Shown piece after piece: positions 37,157 through 48,136 of a stretch of 64,000 bases of DNA (position 1 is the stretch's first letter; the number at the start of each line of letters is the position of its first letter). The stretch comes from Siphonodentalium dalli (Eukaryota; Mollusca; Scaphopoda; Gadilida; Siphonodentaliidae), in contig CP136064.1 in NCBI GenBank assembly GCA_032622095.1, forward strand, positions 174,786,310-174,850,309. The letters run 5' to 3'. A program made the translations under genes and the position numbers. The notes below the pieces were generated by a model. That model was not told where the DNA came from. It saw nothing but the letters and a program-made list of their open reading frames with translations, and did no database searches.

Positions 37157-38137
37157 GTGAGTTCACTTAAGCCTAAATGATACCGTCGTCGCTCTTAGTG
37201 ATGCATGCATGGCCTCTGTTTTCTCGTTGTGTTGTTTATTGGGGATGCAATGTGTATATAGGGGATACAAAATAAATTCAAGTCTTAAAGGACTATGATC
37301 CTAAAAATATATAGTATTTTCTTTCAATATACCGATAATATATGTATAATGTCCAAAAAAATCAATTTGAAGGAAAAAATCATTATGCTTTATAACCAAT
37401 GTATGATATAATTATTACTATAACAACACATGTTTATCCTCACAATATGAGAGATATGTTCTAAATATTTAATTGCTGATTGGTTTTGATTGATGAGGAA
37501 AACATCACAATAAAACAACATGATGTATGAAAAGATGAATCAGTATTAATTGTGTTGTCTGTCCACTAGTTGCAAATGTGGTTGAATAATATGTATGTTG
37601 TTTAATGTTATGGTCCTTCACACGATAAAACAATAGTTCTGCAAACGATTACCAAAAAACAGGACTAAAATATGCACCGATAAATGCTTGATTTATTTTC
37701 TCGCAGACAGTAATTTTGTTCAACAGTAGACAGGTTGCTTGAGGACCCTAGCTGGATTCCTAAGCTAGATAATGCAGTGCGTTTTTTTCTATCAAATATT
37801 TTCTGTCAAACTCTCAAATGACCGCCTCAAAACATCTTATTTTTTACATTATTAGAACATATCTATCATATTGTTAGGGTAAACAAGCAGGTGTTCTAGT
37901 ACTATAGCATACATTGTTTATAAAGGATAATTATTGTTCATTCAAAATTATAGTTTTAAATTGAGTTTATTGGAAAATTAGCGAATGGGGCACCTCCTTA
38001 ATGAGTTTCACCCCGGAACGACTATTGCGACATATAAAGTCTGCTTTAACTCTTTTCAACCCCGAACAGGACCGTGATATATATAAAAATCAAGCATTAT
38101 TTCAGCCACAAAACCACCAAAGGGCTTTCAGATCAGC
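37157..38137. other. GGT intron 4 and start of intron 5
   Basis: Apart from the small predicted exon 5 (37734-37780) I see no feature. AT-rich and without recognisable repeats. Confidence 0.5.
37734..37780 (+). CDS. GGT exon 5 (predicted microexon)
   Basis: Exon 4 ends in phase 2 and exon 6 begins in phase 1, so a missing exon of length 2 mod 3 is required. The protein is also about 15 residues too short without it. The 47-bp candidate between GACAG and GTTTTTTTC encodes LLEDPSWIPKLDNAV (residues 229-243). Joined, the region reads PALKR...VRDTFTLPKLADTY, which lines up with human ...[15 protein letters not shown]. Earlier acceptors give stops in the needed phase. The donor is non-ideal, so confidence is moderate. 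Confidence 0.6.
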
Positions 38138-38734
38138 TTAAAGGGGTACTGTACGCCATTTTCAATAAATTCCCGGTGATAACAACGATCTAGTATCGAT
38201 ACTATATAGAAATATAAGTAATTTGAGTCGAAGATGTATTCAGTAAACGCTCAGGTTAATAGGCTATCTTAAAATTTAATAATTTAAAAGTTAATAATTT
38301 AATATAAATTGATTTTATGGCTCCAGCCATAAAATGGCGTCTCTTAAAATTGGAATTTCCGTGTACAAAACGTAATCAAATTATAATTGAGGGATACTGG
38401 ATTAATAAAACAATTGCACACACGATCGTTTGAAACATTATGCTTATACGGGGAGAAAACCCAAGCCACTCATTGACTAGTGACCATACACTAACTTAAA
38501 TGAGTATATGGGACTACTAAGCATATAATATGTTTATTTGATTCATTTGGTTGAAAACTGTACAAAAATTACTCGACAACGACAATTTGTATTTTTGCAT
38601 TCCGGTAAATTTGCCATCCGTAACAATACTTCGTACTCAACAGACTTTCAGAAAATGGAAAAGTTGTTACCTTATTCTCCGACTCGGGGATTATAGAAAC
38701 CAACAACAACATCTTGGGTACAGTACCCCTTTAA
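38138..38734. mobile_element. TTAA MITE, AGGGGTACTGTACGCC family
   Basis: 597 bp from TTAA (38138-38141) to TTAA (38731-38734). Left end AGGGGTACTGTACGCC; right end, reversed, AGGGGTACTGTACCCA. Its ends resemble those of the other AGGNAC-starting MITEs in the window but its interior differs. It has no transposase and lies in GGT intron 5. A 100-codon frame in its right part is a shadow. Confidence 0.8.
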
Positions 38735-38959
38735 ATAATATTCATGGATTTCGAAATATGACAAAAATGAACATTGTTATTGCTACACAATTGAATTTTC
38801 GTTTCGTTCAAGATAGTGACACACGTAGTAAAACGTTCAGCAAAACAAGGTAGATCTTGCTCTAAAGATCAGATACGTGTAGCAATGTTTAACATTGTTA
38901 GCGTTCAAACCAGGGATGTGGCGACATGGGGTGGTTGGTGTATATTTTAGTGTGTATAT

Positions 38960-39880
38960 TTCAAAAATACTTTGTCTGAATATTCAAATATAAACTACGG
39001 TGTGCCACAAGGCTATATCTTACGACTCCTATTATTTCGAATGAATGTTATCGATATGGAAGATGCAACTACCTTCCCGTACTTTAATTTGCTGACGACA
39101 CAACCCCATATTCATCCAGTAATGCCATGGGCGATTTGGAATCATATATGAATGATGAACTGAACGAGTTTAATGAGTGGTGCTGTGCAAATTATCTACA
39201 AATTAATCCATCAGAATGTGAATCGATTCTCCTCCACCCTATGTATAATTCACACAAGGGGGACAACATATATCAATTAAATTTAATGGCACCGAAATTA
39301 CGTAGATCGGTAACACCAGCTCTGAACAGTCAGTTACATACTTGGGTGTGAAAATAGATGAAAATTTTAAATTCCATGAACATATTCATCATGTGTGTGC
39401 AAAACTTCGCAGTGTGATTTATTGTTTCAATAAGATGAAGAACTTATTAACACGCGAAACACTCAAATCTTTATACTTTTCACAGCTATTTGATGTATGC
39501 TATACAAATAATTATTGGGAAATTCGAACACATATAATAGAGTATTTATACTTCAGAAGTATAATAGTCACACAGTTCCGCTGTTCAAAGCTATAGAAAT
39601 TTTTTAATTTAACGATAAGTACATGCAAATTTATTCGTTCATGATTCCATAACCAATTACCCAAATCTGTTGTGAATTGCTTCATAATTTTGCAGCACGA
39701 CACACGACAGTATGGTATGCTGACATTTGGGACACTGAAAAGTGTCTTCCCAGAAAATCTACCTGATCATAACTTTGCGAAATCTGGAATCAACTGGAAG
39801 ACAGCTTTAAAAAATCAGTTAACAAGATCAATGTTAAAAAGATTATACTCGCAACGTTCTATCCTCTTATAAAATTAATC
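38960..39880 (+). pseudogene. Degraded Jockey/CR1-like reverse transcriptase fragment
   Basis: Successive frames give GVPQG-like, FADDTTPYSS, MNDELNEFNEWCCANYLQIN, YLGVKIDENFKFHEHI and TRETLKSLYFSQLF, followed by HTVPLFKAIEIF. These are the RT core (ADD), the thumb (W-C-x-N-x-L-x-I-N) and the C-terminal part of Jockey- or RTE/CR1-type LINEs. Frame changes occur near 39345 and 39560, and several stops lie in the flanking parts. The endonuclease and termini are missing. It is an old remnant in GGT intron 5. Confidence 0.75.
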
Positions 39881-40105
39881 CCAAATGCAACTAAAAAAAA
39901 ACTGTCCGGATTGTATATCTAAATAGTCGGAACATATATATATATAGTCGAACTCCAACTACAAACAATTGCGTATTTTTAGAATTCTCGCCACCAATGT
40001 GATTAATATACAACAAAAATTCGCCATCAGATTCAAGACCCCAATTCACCCATAGCTTCACCAATAGTAGCTGTCCTCAGATCTCACAGAACAATAATGC
40101 ATCTC

Positions 40106-40310
40106 TTAAATGTACTCAACCGATTAGACGGTCCCCATATCGTCAAGTTACAACAACAACATTTCTTCAAAATACGCTTTTGTTCTCAGAATCGATTAAT
40201 TACAACAAAATAATGTTAACCGCTGTCAACTGTGGCTTAAAATTTCCCAAAACGTGTTATTTATCAACATGTTGTTCAACGAAATTGGCCGTATTACCAC
40301 TTGATTTTAG
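40106..40310 (+). mobile_element. Second truncated end of the AGGTACTCAATCCG MITE family
   Basis: TTAAATGTACTCAACCGATT, then GGTCCCCATATCGTCAAGTT, ACAACAACAACATTT and TTATTTATCAACATGTTGTT, parallels 8127-8345 block by block. No right end was found. Diverged and old. Lies in GGT intron 5. Confidence 0.6.
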
Positions 40311-40553
40311 AGTTATCCATCTTCATCCGCAGTTTTGTCCGAGTCCATCGGTTTGGCGACTCTTTTCTGGACCACAAATAATAACACTGGTTAAAATGCA
40401 TAATAATGCTGTATAGTCTTCTTTTATACGTGGTATACTAAATGCCGCATTATTATACTCTCATTGACCAAAACATATATCTATAGGCTATTTTGTATTT
40501 TATATGACTCAGAATTTTCTACGACACAAGCAAATCCATGTATAAAACTGAAG

Positions 40554-40673
40554 GAGATACGTTCACTTTACCAAAGCTGGCAGATACATACCAAACACTC
40601 GCCGAAGATGGTCCCTCTGCCTTCTATGATGGATCACTTACGGATGATATTGTGGCTGATATTGCCGATGAAG
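40554..40673 (+). CDS. GGT exon 6: LADTY and DGS block
   Basis: Encodes residues 245-283. DTFTLPKLADTYQTLAEDGP followed by SAFYDGSLTDDIVADIADE matches human [39 protein letters not shown]. It starts in phase 1 after GAAG and ends GAAG|GTTTGT in phase 1. It lies on the face of the large subunit leading to the small subunit. Confidence 0.94.
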
Positions 40674-41373
40674 GTTTGTGGTTTTGTTCACAGGCCCATG
40701 AGTAAACAATAACAGATATGCCAATTTTATTATATGCTCAACAGTGAATTATAGGAAAAAACGCGTTTAGATAAACATCGATATCACCCAGAAGAGGATA
40801 TAGAAGAATATACTTTTATACTAGCTCGCGCATGCGACCGATTCACTTGAGTGTATACAATGGGCTACCGGAATATTTCAAGCCGTTAATGTTTATTTCC
40901 AGGGTTCTCAGAATCATAACGTTACAAATGAAATGAACCTCAATGCAAATACAAAGCGTTTCAAACGTATTCGGGTTATTGACAGCGATAGCGATTGAAT
41001 TTATTGAAATGTGCTTACAATTTCGAGCCGGTGTTTCCTGTTGTACTGTTTCCGGTTTAATTTCTCATTCTAAGTGTGTTAAAGAAGGAGAACGTGAAAG
41101 AACCCATTGTGGTATTCTAATTGATATTATATTCACTGATATTATTAGTTAAAATTAAAATCTATTTTATGTTGAAATTCGAAAAATATTTATGGGGGGA
41201 AATAAAGGGAAGAATACGGGAACTATATTTTTAAATTCTGCGGATGGTGAAGTAGCATTGCGCGAACAGGCAGCGATAAGCTGATGGCTTCAAAAATCGA
41301 TGAAGACGATTGTGAGATCATTTATCGTCGTAAATGTTGAATTTCTTTGGAAATGCGTATCATAAAAGAATAG
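40674..41373. other. GGT intron 6, first part
   Basis: No feature recognised in about 700 bp. A 69-codon open frame (40943-41152) is unremarkable. Confidence 0.45.
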
Positions 41374-41470
41374 CTAGTGTTTTTTGAGTGGATACCGAAA
41401 AATATGTCATTCGTAACATTTGTCTCGCTCACTCATGATATATTTTTTGGTATCCACTCAAAAACACTAG
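41374..41470. repeat. Short inverted repeat, 97 bp
   Basis: CTAGTGTTTTTTGAGTGGAT followed by ACC pairs with GGTATCCACTCAAAAACACTAG at 41449-41470, with one base difference in length. The centre is about 50 bp. It looks like a minimal MITE or foldback. The flanks show no certain duplication. Confidence 0.7.
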
Positions 41471-41482
41471 ATATCCTCTATA

Positions 41483-41830
41483 TACTATACCAGACCCCAT
41501 GGGAAAATGCATGTAGACATACCAATTATAAACTATGCCAGACCCCATGGGGAAAAATACCAAATATACCAATTATATACAATACCAGAGCCCCCGGGGG
41601 AATAAGATATATATGCCAACTATATACTGTATCAGAGCCCATGGGGAAAATAACATATATACCAATTATATACAATACCAGAGCCCCTGGGGAAAATAAC
41701 AGATATACGAATTATATACCAGAGACACGAGCGGGATAACATATATATACCAACTAAATGTATTTACACGAAACTCTGAGGAATATAACAGATATACCAA
41801 TTAGATATATACCATACCAGAAGGCTCACA
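41483..41830. repeat. Tandem repeat of ~48-50 bp (TATACCAATTATATAC units)
   Basis: Seven or so units share TATACCAATTATATAC, ATACCAGAGCCC and CATGGGGAAAATA, with single-base variation and some length change. The 120-codon open frame that spans it (41377-41739) is a by-product of the repeat and I do not regard it as a gene. Confidence 0.85.
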
Positions 41831-42635
41831 AGTCGGGAAAAAATACAACATCTATAATATTCTTCATAAGTTCTCAAACTCGGTCTTCTCAGTCACAAAC
41901 TATATAATTTTTTCTTATTTTCCATGAAATATCCTTTATTGTTATATATAATTCGATAGAGGCGAACGAAGGTAACGAAGGGAAGTCTACTTATTGTATA
42001 TCTAAAACTTCCGAAATCTACCGACATATGACGAACTTGCAGATTCCCGGTATACGGTATGTCGACTTCTCTTCAATTGACTTCGTCAAGTTATATATAT
42101 CTACCAAAAATAAGGAAATTCTACATTTCACGAAAGTGGAGATTGAGTGACACGTGACTACCTTGCTCATATTTAAATTCGCGCAGTACTATTTGTCGCT
42201 CAGTTTGGAATCGCGCCTTTGAATTCTCGCATCATGCATCAAGTAGAACACAACTGCTTCATCAGTTTGATGTGGAGACGGATGTTTATATGCTCCCAGA
42301 AATCATTCTGATATTTAAATAGTTGGACATTATTGAATGATTTGGAAAGAAGTGAAACGAAAATTCCAGGGTTGTGGACACGGGGATGTGATTTCGTGCA
42401 CATTCGGTCTGGAATGTGTCTATTTATTACAAGCATTGCAACGTCGAAGATTTTACCATGATTTATCGGTTTACGCATGAACAGTATGTTTTTGATATTG
42501 ATTGTCCAAGTGTAGATATCATTTTCTTTGCATTCCAACCTTTCGTTAGATATTATTACCACTTTACAGGGCGTTCTCTAGTAGATTAACAGTATTTTAC
42601 CCGCACGATATATAAGATTCCATAATTTTGAGGCG

Positions 42636-42706
42636 AAGTTGACCAGAAGCGGGCGGCGGGCGTTAATGAAGCTTTGTTTTCTTTGACACCCGCCGTCCGC
42701 TTCCGG
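42636..42706. repeat. GC-rich imperfect palindrome
   Basis: CCAGAAGCGGGCGGCGGGCG pairs imperfectly with the reverse complement of ACACCCGCCGTCCGCTTCCGG, around an AT-rich loop of about 25-30 bp. It stands out as GC-rich in AT-rich intron. It could be a hairpin remnant of a MITE. Confidence 0.6.
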
Positions 42707-42755
42707 TTAAATCACCGATCGCGTGATCACACGAGGACGGAGTGGTTATAATAGC

Positions 42756-42918
42756 AATAACATGATATTGTCTGGCGTCATATCATGGTTTATTAACGGC
42801 CCTCCAGGAATGATTAACAGCCCTCAAGCATATTAGCATATATAGGCCGGCCACCAGGCTGTTAACCATTCCTGGAGGGCCGTTAATAAACCATAACGCC
42901 CTCAAGAATCATGTTATT
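42756..42918. mobile_element. Foldback MITE of about 163 bp
   Basis: CAATAACATGAT at the left pairs with ATCATGTTATTG at the right. Further in, ATGGTTTATTAACGGCCCTC and CAGGAATG pair perfectly with CATTCCTGGAGGGCCGTTAA and TAAACCAT, and TTAACAGCC pairs with GGCTGTTAA. The arms total about 60 bp around a short GC-rich centre (GGCCGGCC). Confidence 0.75.
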
Positions 42919-43505
42919 GGTATATTAACACATAGCACTGTTATCTTATTTTCCATATGGTTTGGTATAAACTCACGAATCGTACTATTTTTCGCTCAGT
43001 TTTAAATTCTCGCACCAATAAGTTCGCGAAAAATAGTACTGCACAAATTTAAATACGGGTGAGATATATATGCGCCGACCGGAACGAGATCGATAAAAGA
43101 CTCTAGATTATGATGCAAGTTTGTGTTCTGTATTTATTTCCACACCCGTATGTCAGATACGCCATTCATGACTGTGACTATCAACAAGGAAACTACCTTT
43201 ATTGTGATTTAAGTCTGATGAATAAAACGTAATTATCTGTGCATCACCCGAAGCGGATCGTTGACGTATACAATGGACATCATCGTTCTTGACGACAACA
43301 TAAGCAAATTTAGTTCCGGCTTGTATTCCACTATAGGGGTATACCACAATATGTATCCAATGGCTGGTACTCCGTTGAATACAGCATGTGTCTCTTGTCA
43401 ACGGGTGTGGATTAATACATATATTCTACGTTTCCTTTTCTTTGTTTTCAACATTTGCATCCATGTTTTCTTAATTCCCCGGGAGAGGAGCATTTCATGC
43501 GTTTA

Positions 43506-43771
43506 TTAACCCTTCCATGACTGGAGTTTCGTGAAATTTTGCGAAAACCCTGTGCCAATGCATTCTGTTATATATGCGAGTCTCCAATATGGGGAGCCTA
43601 ATATATATATAAGATAATACATTGGCCTAACAATATTTAACTTGACCTTGTGAGCCAGTGCATGCTCTTACATTTTCGAGGCACCCTATTGGAGACTCGA
43701 ATATATAAGATAATGCACTGACACAGGATCTTTAATGCCGATTAGCTCAGTTCCCGCCATGAAAGGATTAA
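43506..43771. mobile_element. TTAA MITE carrying a decayed copy of the paired hairpin
   Basis: TTAA at 43506-43509 and 43768-43771. The ends are TTAACCCTTCCATGACTGG and, reversed, TTAATCCTTTCATGGCGGG, different from the ends of the other hairpin-bearing MITEs. The interior (about 43550-43730) keeps CCCTGTGCCAATGCATTCT, TATATATGCGAGTC and a mirrored second half ending TGCACTGACACAGG. It lies 110 bp upstream of GGT exon 7. Confidence 0.75.
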
Positions 43772-43880
43772 TGTCCAATAGCTTGTGCTCTAGTCCCCAT
43801 TATATGCCTAGTTATATTAATTTATATTGTATTATATGTGTGGGATGTTCAATGAAATGTGTTCAACAAATAAATTTCAG

Positions 43881-44030
43881 GAGGAATCATAACTCGGGAG
43901 GACTTGACTAACTATGCAACGAAGTGGAAGGAGCCTCTGACTGTATCGATTGATGGGGGTTATACACTTCATTCTGTGCCGCCTCCTGGCGGCGGGGCTG
44001 TCATGGGATATATACTTAGTATATTAGACG
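43881..44030 (+). CDS. GGT exon 7: strand leading to the active-site region
   Basis: Encodes residues 284-333. GGIITREDLTNYATKWKEPL, then YTLHSVPPPGGGAVMGYILS, matches human GGIVTAEDLNNYRAELIEHP...MPSAPLSGPVLALILNIL. It starts in phase 1 after TTTCAG and ends GACG|GTGAGT in phase 1. PPPGGG is the invertebrate and bacterial form of the proline-glycine turn. Confidence 0.95.
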
Positions 44031-45500
44031 GTGAGTAGGGAAGTAAACAGATCGCAATTGTTGGTGGGATGTCAATTATCAGCAACCGCACCCCATGATG
44101 ACCATCATGGCAAAATCTGAATACTCGAATTTCACAAATTGAGTTAGAAGTTTCTAACGTACATCAAAGACGCATCACGCGTACTGTTGAGAAATTCCAT
44201 CTAATCAAACTGATGGCAATTTAAGTCTAACATGTTGACTTCTAATATAGGTACATACTCAATTCTTGCATCTGAACAGCAGATTTTACGCTAATCGTGA
44301 GAAGAAGCTAAACATATTCCATATTAGGTGTAAACATATTTTATTATTCCAATTAAATAGACAAACAGAATATGAACATGTAACAACAGCGTGTTAGTAA
44401 TGGCGAAATATGTGGATGCTGAATAAGCGAGATCACTGGGTCGCGGCAGTATTGGATTAATCCAGCTCACTTCCGTGGTTTCATGGATTCTTCCAGCCCC
44501 GGTTCCGGGGTTTTAGTGCTACTGGTCAAAGTTTTGGAGTAGCAGTTCCATTATAATTTTGTTTAGTTATTCATGACTTCCATATATGGAATGCTTCTCC
44601 AGAACTCTGACCTATAAAACTAAAACCATGGAACCGGGCCTGGTGGATCAATTATAGCCGCGATTTGGTGACATGTCGCATTAAAGCCATACCCGTTATT
44701 GTCGTGTGACCCCAGTCATGAGAATTTAAAATATATATTATCCGGTGCGGATTGGTCCGTCACACGGGTCAGTTTAGGGTGTATATAATTTGGGTGATAA
44801 CATATGAAGGCATATTCTATTTCCAACAGTATTATTGTAACCAAATTACGATTGTTTCGCGCAAGATATTTCTAACTGCATAAAATGGTTATATGTGCAG
44901 TTTGAGCGTTCCTCTCCAGAAATTCGTATTGTAACCCATTGGGACAATTATATAATTGAGTATCTCGTTCTATATAGTTTGGCGTTGTCAGTTTGCAGGC
45001 GGTGGACGCGGTCGTACACATATGGCGATAGCGCGATAACTTGAACAAATATCAACTGGTTTTGTTTATATTCGGTGTATGAGACTTGCTCAACAACGCC
45101 ATTCTGGTAAGTGATGAAAACGCTTCATGTCAAGACATCCTGACCAAGCATTAAGAAGATTAGATCCAATTGATCGTGACCGTGCAACAATGGGGAATAT
45201 CTAAACAGTCAAGGATTCCTTCACCTTATATTGAGGACAACATGCACTCGAATCGATTGCCTTGTGAGATAAACCGGAACAAATATGCAACTGACGAGGC
45301 AGAACTATCCTTAAACAAAAGTTCGTGTCATCCAAATCTGCCCACGTCGTACAGTCCTTGGGCGTTTGTGTCCACAAAGCCATGAAAGCCCAAACAGCCA
45401 AGCAGACGAGAAACGTCAAGCGTATATATATGAAATAAAGCTTCTGTGTATAGAAAAAGAACGTTAGTTCTATTTTCAAAATAATTTCATTCCACTACAG
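44031..45500. other. GGT intron 7, with one imperfect foldback
   Basis: 44485-44660 is an imperfect inverted repeat. CCCCGGTTCCGGGGTTTTAG, then GGTCAAAGTTTTGGAG, faces the reverse complement of CTCCAGAACTCTGACC...CTAAAACCATGGAACCGGGC. The arms are about 60 bp, roughly 75% paired. The rest holds nothing I recognise. Confidence 0.5.
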
Positions 45501-45637
45501 GTTATGGGTTCAAGCCCGAAGATCTCTCAACAAACGACAAAGCAATACTAACGTACCACAGAATGATAGAAGCTATGAAATTTGCGTACGCTAAACGAAC
45601 GCATTTGGCTGACGCTGACTTCGTTGACGTGACAGAT
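45501..45637 (+). CDS. GGT exon 8: HRMIEAMKFAYAKR block
   Basis: Encodes residues 334-379. TYHRMIEAMKFAYAKRTHLA then DADFVDVTD is nearly the human [29 protein letters not shown]. It enters in phase 1 after CTACAG and leaves in phase 0 at GAT|GTAAGT. It is the helix that packs against the small subunit. Confidence 0.96.
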
Positions 45638-45664
45638 GTAAGTATTCTATAGCACAATCAAATT

Positions 45665-46765
45665 CGCAGTTTTCTGATTTCCAGTCTGTTTGAAAAGCCG
45701 ATTATAATCTAATCAGATTTACGTCGGATGAACTGTCATTGAGATTTGATTTCTGGGACGACGGGACTTTCCCAAGATGACATAATAGATTGTGTCCAGA
45801 TATAGAGCGCATTCCTTGTGTAAGTAAATCTTTGTGAAAATCGTAGTATTTAGTAGTATCTATAAAACAACAAGACGCGAACGACCAATCAGTAATAAAT
45901 AACATTGACTGATAAAAAAAAACTCGAAGAAAATATCTAATAGATTGCAATGAGTATAATGAATATGTCACAGGTATGCTGTATTACACAATATGTTCTG
46001 TTTCGATTTGGGCGGGTAAATTGTCAACCTGCCATTGACCTCCGACCTCGCAATTTATAATTTTGTAATAGCTTGTAATTGTTATAGGATTTTAAAAAGA
46101 TTGGATACCGCCTTGCATTAAAGGTACTCAATCCGTAAAGAGGGTCCCCATCTCAACAGATTCCAACAACAACAATCCGATCAGAGGGTCCTATATTACT
46201 ATTTCTTTGGCTTTGGGGGTAAAAAATATTTGATTCGAGTCGAGGAACCCAACAAACAAAGCTCAGAGTTATTAGATATTGATTTTTGAAATTTGTTATG
46301 TTCTCGAGATGAGTACTAATAACTGCCGTAATCTGCTCTGGATGTGTACTCCAAATCTATTCAAACAGACAAGGATGGATAACTCTAAAATCAAGTGGTA
46401 ATTTTAACGCAATTTTGACTGAGTTCTGGGCCAGATAGTATTCCCGATAATGAAAAATAATAGATTTCTAAAATCTATATCTAACAAATCTGAGATTTGA
46501 TGGGTGACTTCCTCGACTCGAATCAAATATTTTTGACCCCCGAAGCCATTGAAATAGTAATTGAAAGGAGTTTTATCGGATTGAGTACCTTTAACCTATT
46601 GCGTGAACAACACATGAAATAGCGCCCTCTCTGAGACATGACCAATGGAATGAAGGGAATGCCACCAATACAGAAATCAAATCTCAATGGACGTTCCACA
46701 GACGTATAAATCTGATAAAGATTATCGCAGTTTTTAATCAGACTGGTTGCCCTCAAGTCACAACT
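45665..46765. mobile_element. Long-TIR element interrupted by a TTAA MITE
   Basis: About 90 bp at 45680-45770 (CCAGTCTG..., TAATCAGATTTACGTC-like, CATTGAGATTTGATTTCTG) match the reverse complement of about 46660-46750, with scattered mismatches. The arms are about 900 bp apart and enclose the MITE at 46118-46594. Exact ends are unclear. No transposase is seen. Lies in GGT intron 8. Confidence 0.6.
46118..46594. mobile_element. Complete TTAA MITE, AGGTACTCAATCCG family
   Basis: TTAA at 46118-46121 and 46591-46594. The ends are AGGTACTCAATCCG on both sides. A second inner inverted pair, AAATATTTGATTCGAGTCGA with the surrounding GGGGGT...GGAA, faces its complement at about 46510-46540, so the arms reach about 110 bp. 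It is the full-length reference for the truncated copies at 8127 and 40106. Confidence 0.85.
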
Positions 46766-47020
46766 AATTATTAGTTGAAAAATTCAAAAATCCCCAACAA
46801 TTACAACTTATTTTCAAAATGTTCAACTGTTGTTATTTTCAGGTCTGAACTTTCAAGCTTTCCGCCTGACTCTGTATTTGTATTGCTTCCTGTCAATGAA
46901 AGTTGTTTACAAAACCATGCAACCCTGCATTAAATGTTCCGATACATGTATTTCGCTATTGTTGTTAAATGTGTTTTACCCGCGGTTAACCGTTGTTACG
47001 CTGAGATTCTATATTTTCAG

Positions 47021-47208
47021 CTAGTCCGGAACTTAACGTCAAAGTCATATGGGGATGAAACACAAAAGAAAATATCTGACGACAAAACCCATGATACCGC
47101 CTACTACGGTCCAACGTTTCACAGCAAAAATGACGGCGGAACGTCTCACAACTCATTCATCGACAAGGATGGCAATGCTGTGGCTGTGACAAGTACCATC
47201 AATCTTTA
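47021..47208 (+). CDS. GGT exon 9: autoprocessing threonine
   Basis: Encodes residues 380-441. It begins LVRNLTSKSYGDETQKKISD. NDGGTSHNSFIDKDGNAVAV contains T420, the nucleophile freed by self-cleavage, which becomes the first residue of the small subunit. TSTINLY supplies T438 and N440 (human T399, N401). It starts in phase 0 after TTTCAG and ends in phase 2 at TTTA|GTGAGT. Confidence 0.96.
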
Positions 47209-47895
47209 GTGAGTTTGATTGGGATAGAATAATGGAAATAATGATTTTTAGACTGTTTTTGCTAACCCAGATTGTTTTTACTCACCTGCTAGCGCAGGAC
47301 AACCTCTTTACAGAGCTAATTATTTAGTAAAAACCCATGATATGTATACTTACAGATAAATTGCCATATGTTCATGTTTATTACATGTAACTCAACTTTA
47401 CTACACTGCATATTATTCACGACATATAATAGTTTTTTCTTCTAAAATCTATCTCCTGTAATTGTCATTTTATGTGTATTGTTGTCTGTTATTTGTTATG
47501 GTTATCCAAAAACCATTAAAGCGTATATTATCTTATCTTATCTTATAGAATAGTTGAATGCCATTTTTATTTTACATGGGACATGAGAAAACTATTTACA
47601 TTATTTACACACAGAACATTCGCGGCCCGGGTCCATATAAACATTAAGAAGCAGATTCTTCACCTTAAAATTGTACACATACATGGAATATAGTGGACTA
47701 AACAAACATGCACACCTAACATACACAATACATGCAGACGAATACAGCTACAGATACGAATACATTACTTTCGTTTGAAAAAAAACATGGGGCTATATAT
47801 TGTATTGCATCTTGGCAATTCAGAATGCCACATTTTTATCTGGAACTTACGTCTTCGATTATATTCTGGTACTTTTTTTTTTACTTTTTATCCAG
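47209..47895. other. GGT intron 9
   Basis: Contains a (TTATC)n/(TCTTA)n run near 47529-47546 preceded by about 200 bp of AT-rich sequence ending CATTAAAGCGTATATTA. This looks like the 3' tail of a LINE or SINE, but no coding part is present. Nothing else was recognised. Confidence 0.4.
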
Positions 47896-48136
47896 TTTTG
47901 GAGCGAAAGCTATTGGTTCGAGAACTGGAATATTCTTCAATAACCAGATGGACGACTTTAGCACTCCAGGTTTAACAAACGCGTTCGGATTAGAACCGTC
48001 GCCTGCAAACTTCATTGAGCCCGGAAAGCGACCGCTGTCTTCTATGAGTCCGTCTATCATCGTCGATAAAGATGGAAATGTCAAATTGATCGTTGGTGCG
48101 TCTGGTGGATCGAAAATAACAACGAGTGTTGCTTTG
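47896..48136 (+). CDS. GGT exon 10: small-subunit active-site segment
   Basis: Encodes residues 442-522. [20 protein letters not shown] then FSTPGLTN contains Q459 and D462, which bind the glutamate amino group. [20 protein letters not shown] holds S490-S491, and [15 protein letters not shown] holds the oxyanion glycines G512-G513. It enters in phase 2 and leaves in phase 0 at TTG|GTGAGT. An open frame extending upstream into the intron is spurious. Confidence 0.96.

Larger units (their letters stand above)
42155..43066. mobile_element. Possible long element with ~35-bp inverted ends, itself holding foldbacks
   Basis: TATTTAAATTCGCGCAGTAC and the TATTTGTCGC that follows, near 42170-42200, match the reverse complement of about 43030-43060 (TATTTAAATTTGTGCAGTAC, TATTTTTCGC). 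GTACTATTTTTCGC also pairs locally with 43023-43036. Within the interval lie an imperfect palindrome (42636-42706) and a 163-bp foldback (42756-42918). The boundaries are my estimate. Confidence 0.4.

Noticed and set aside
40943-41152. 69-codon open frame in GGT intron 6 as a possible alternative exon
   Set aside because: No GGT similarity, and exons 6 and 7 already join in phase without it.
41377-41739. 120-codon frame with repeated TPWGK/APGE-like residues
   Set aside because: It is the translation of the ~50-bp tandem repeat. The repeat unit is close to a multiple of three, which keeps the frame open.
47330-47546. Complete SINE ending in (TCTTA)n
   Set aside because: No pol III A/B boxes and no target duplication were seen, so only a possible LINE/SINE tail is noted.
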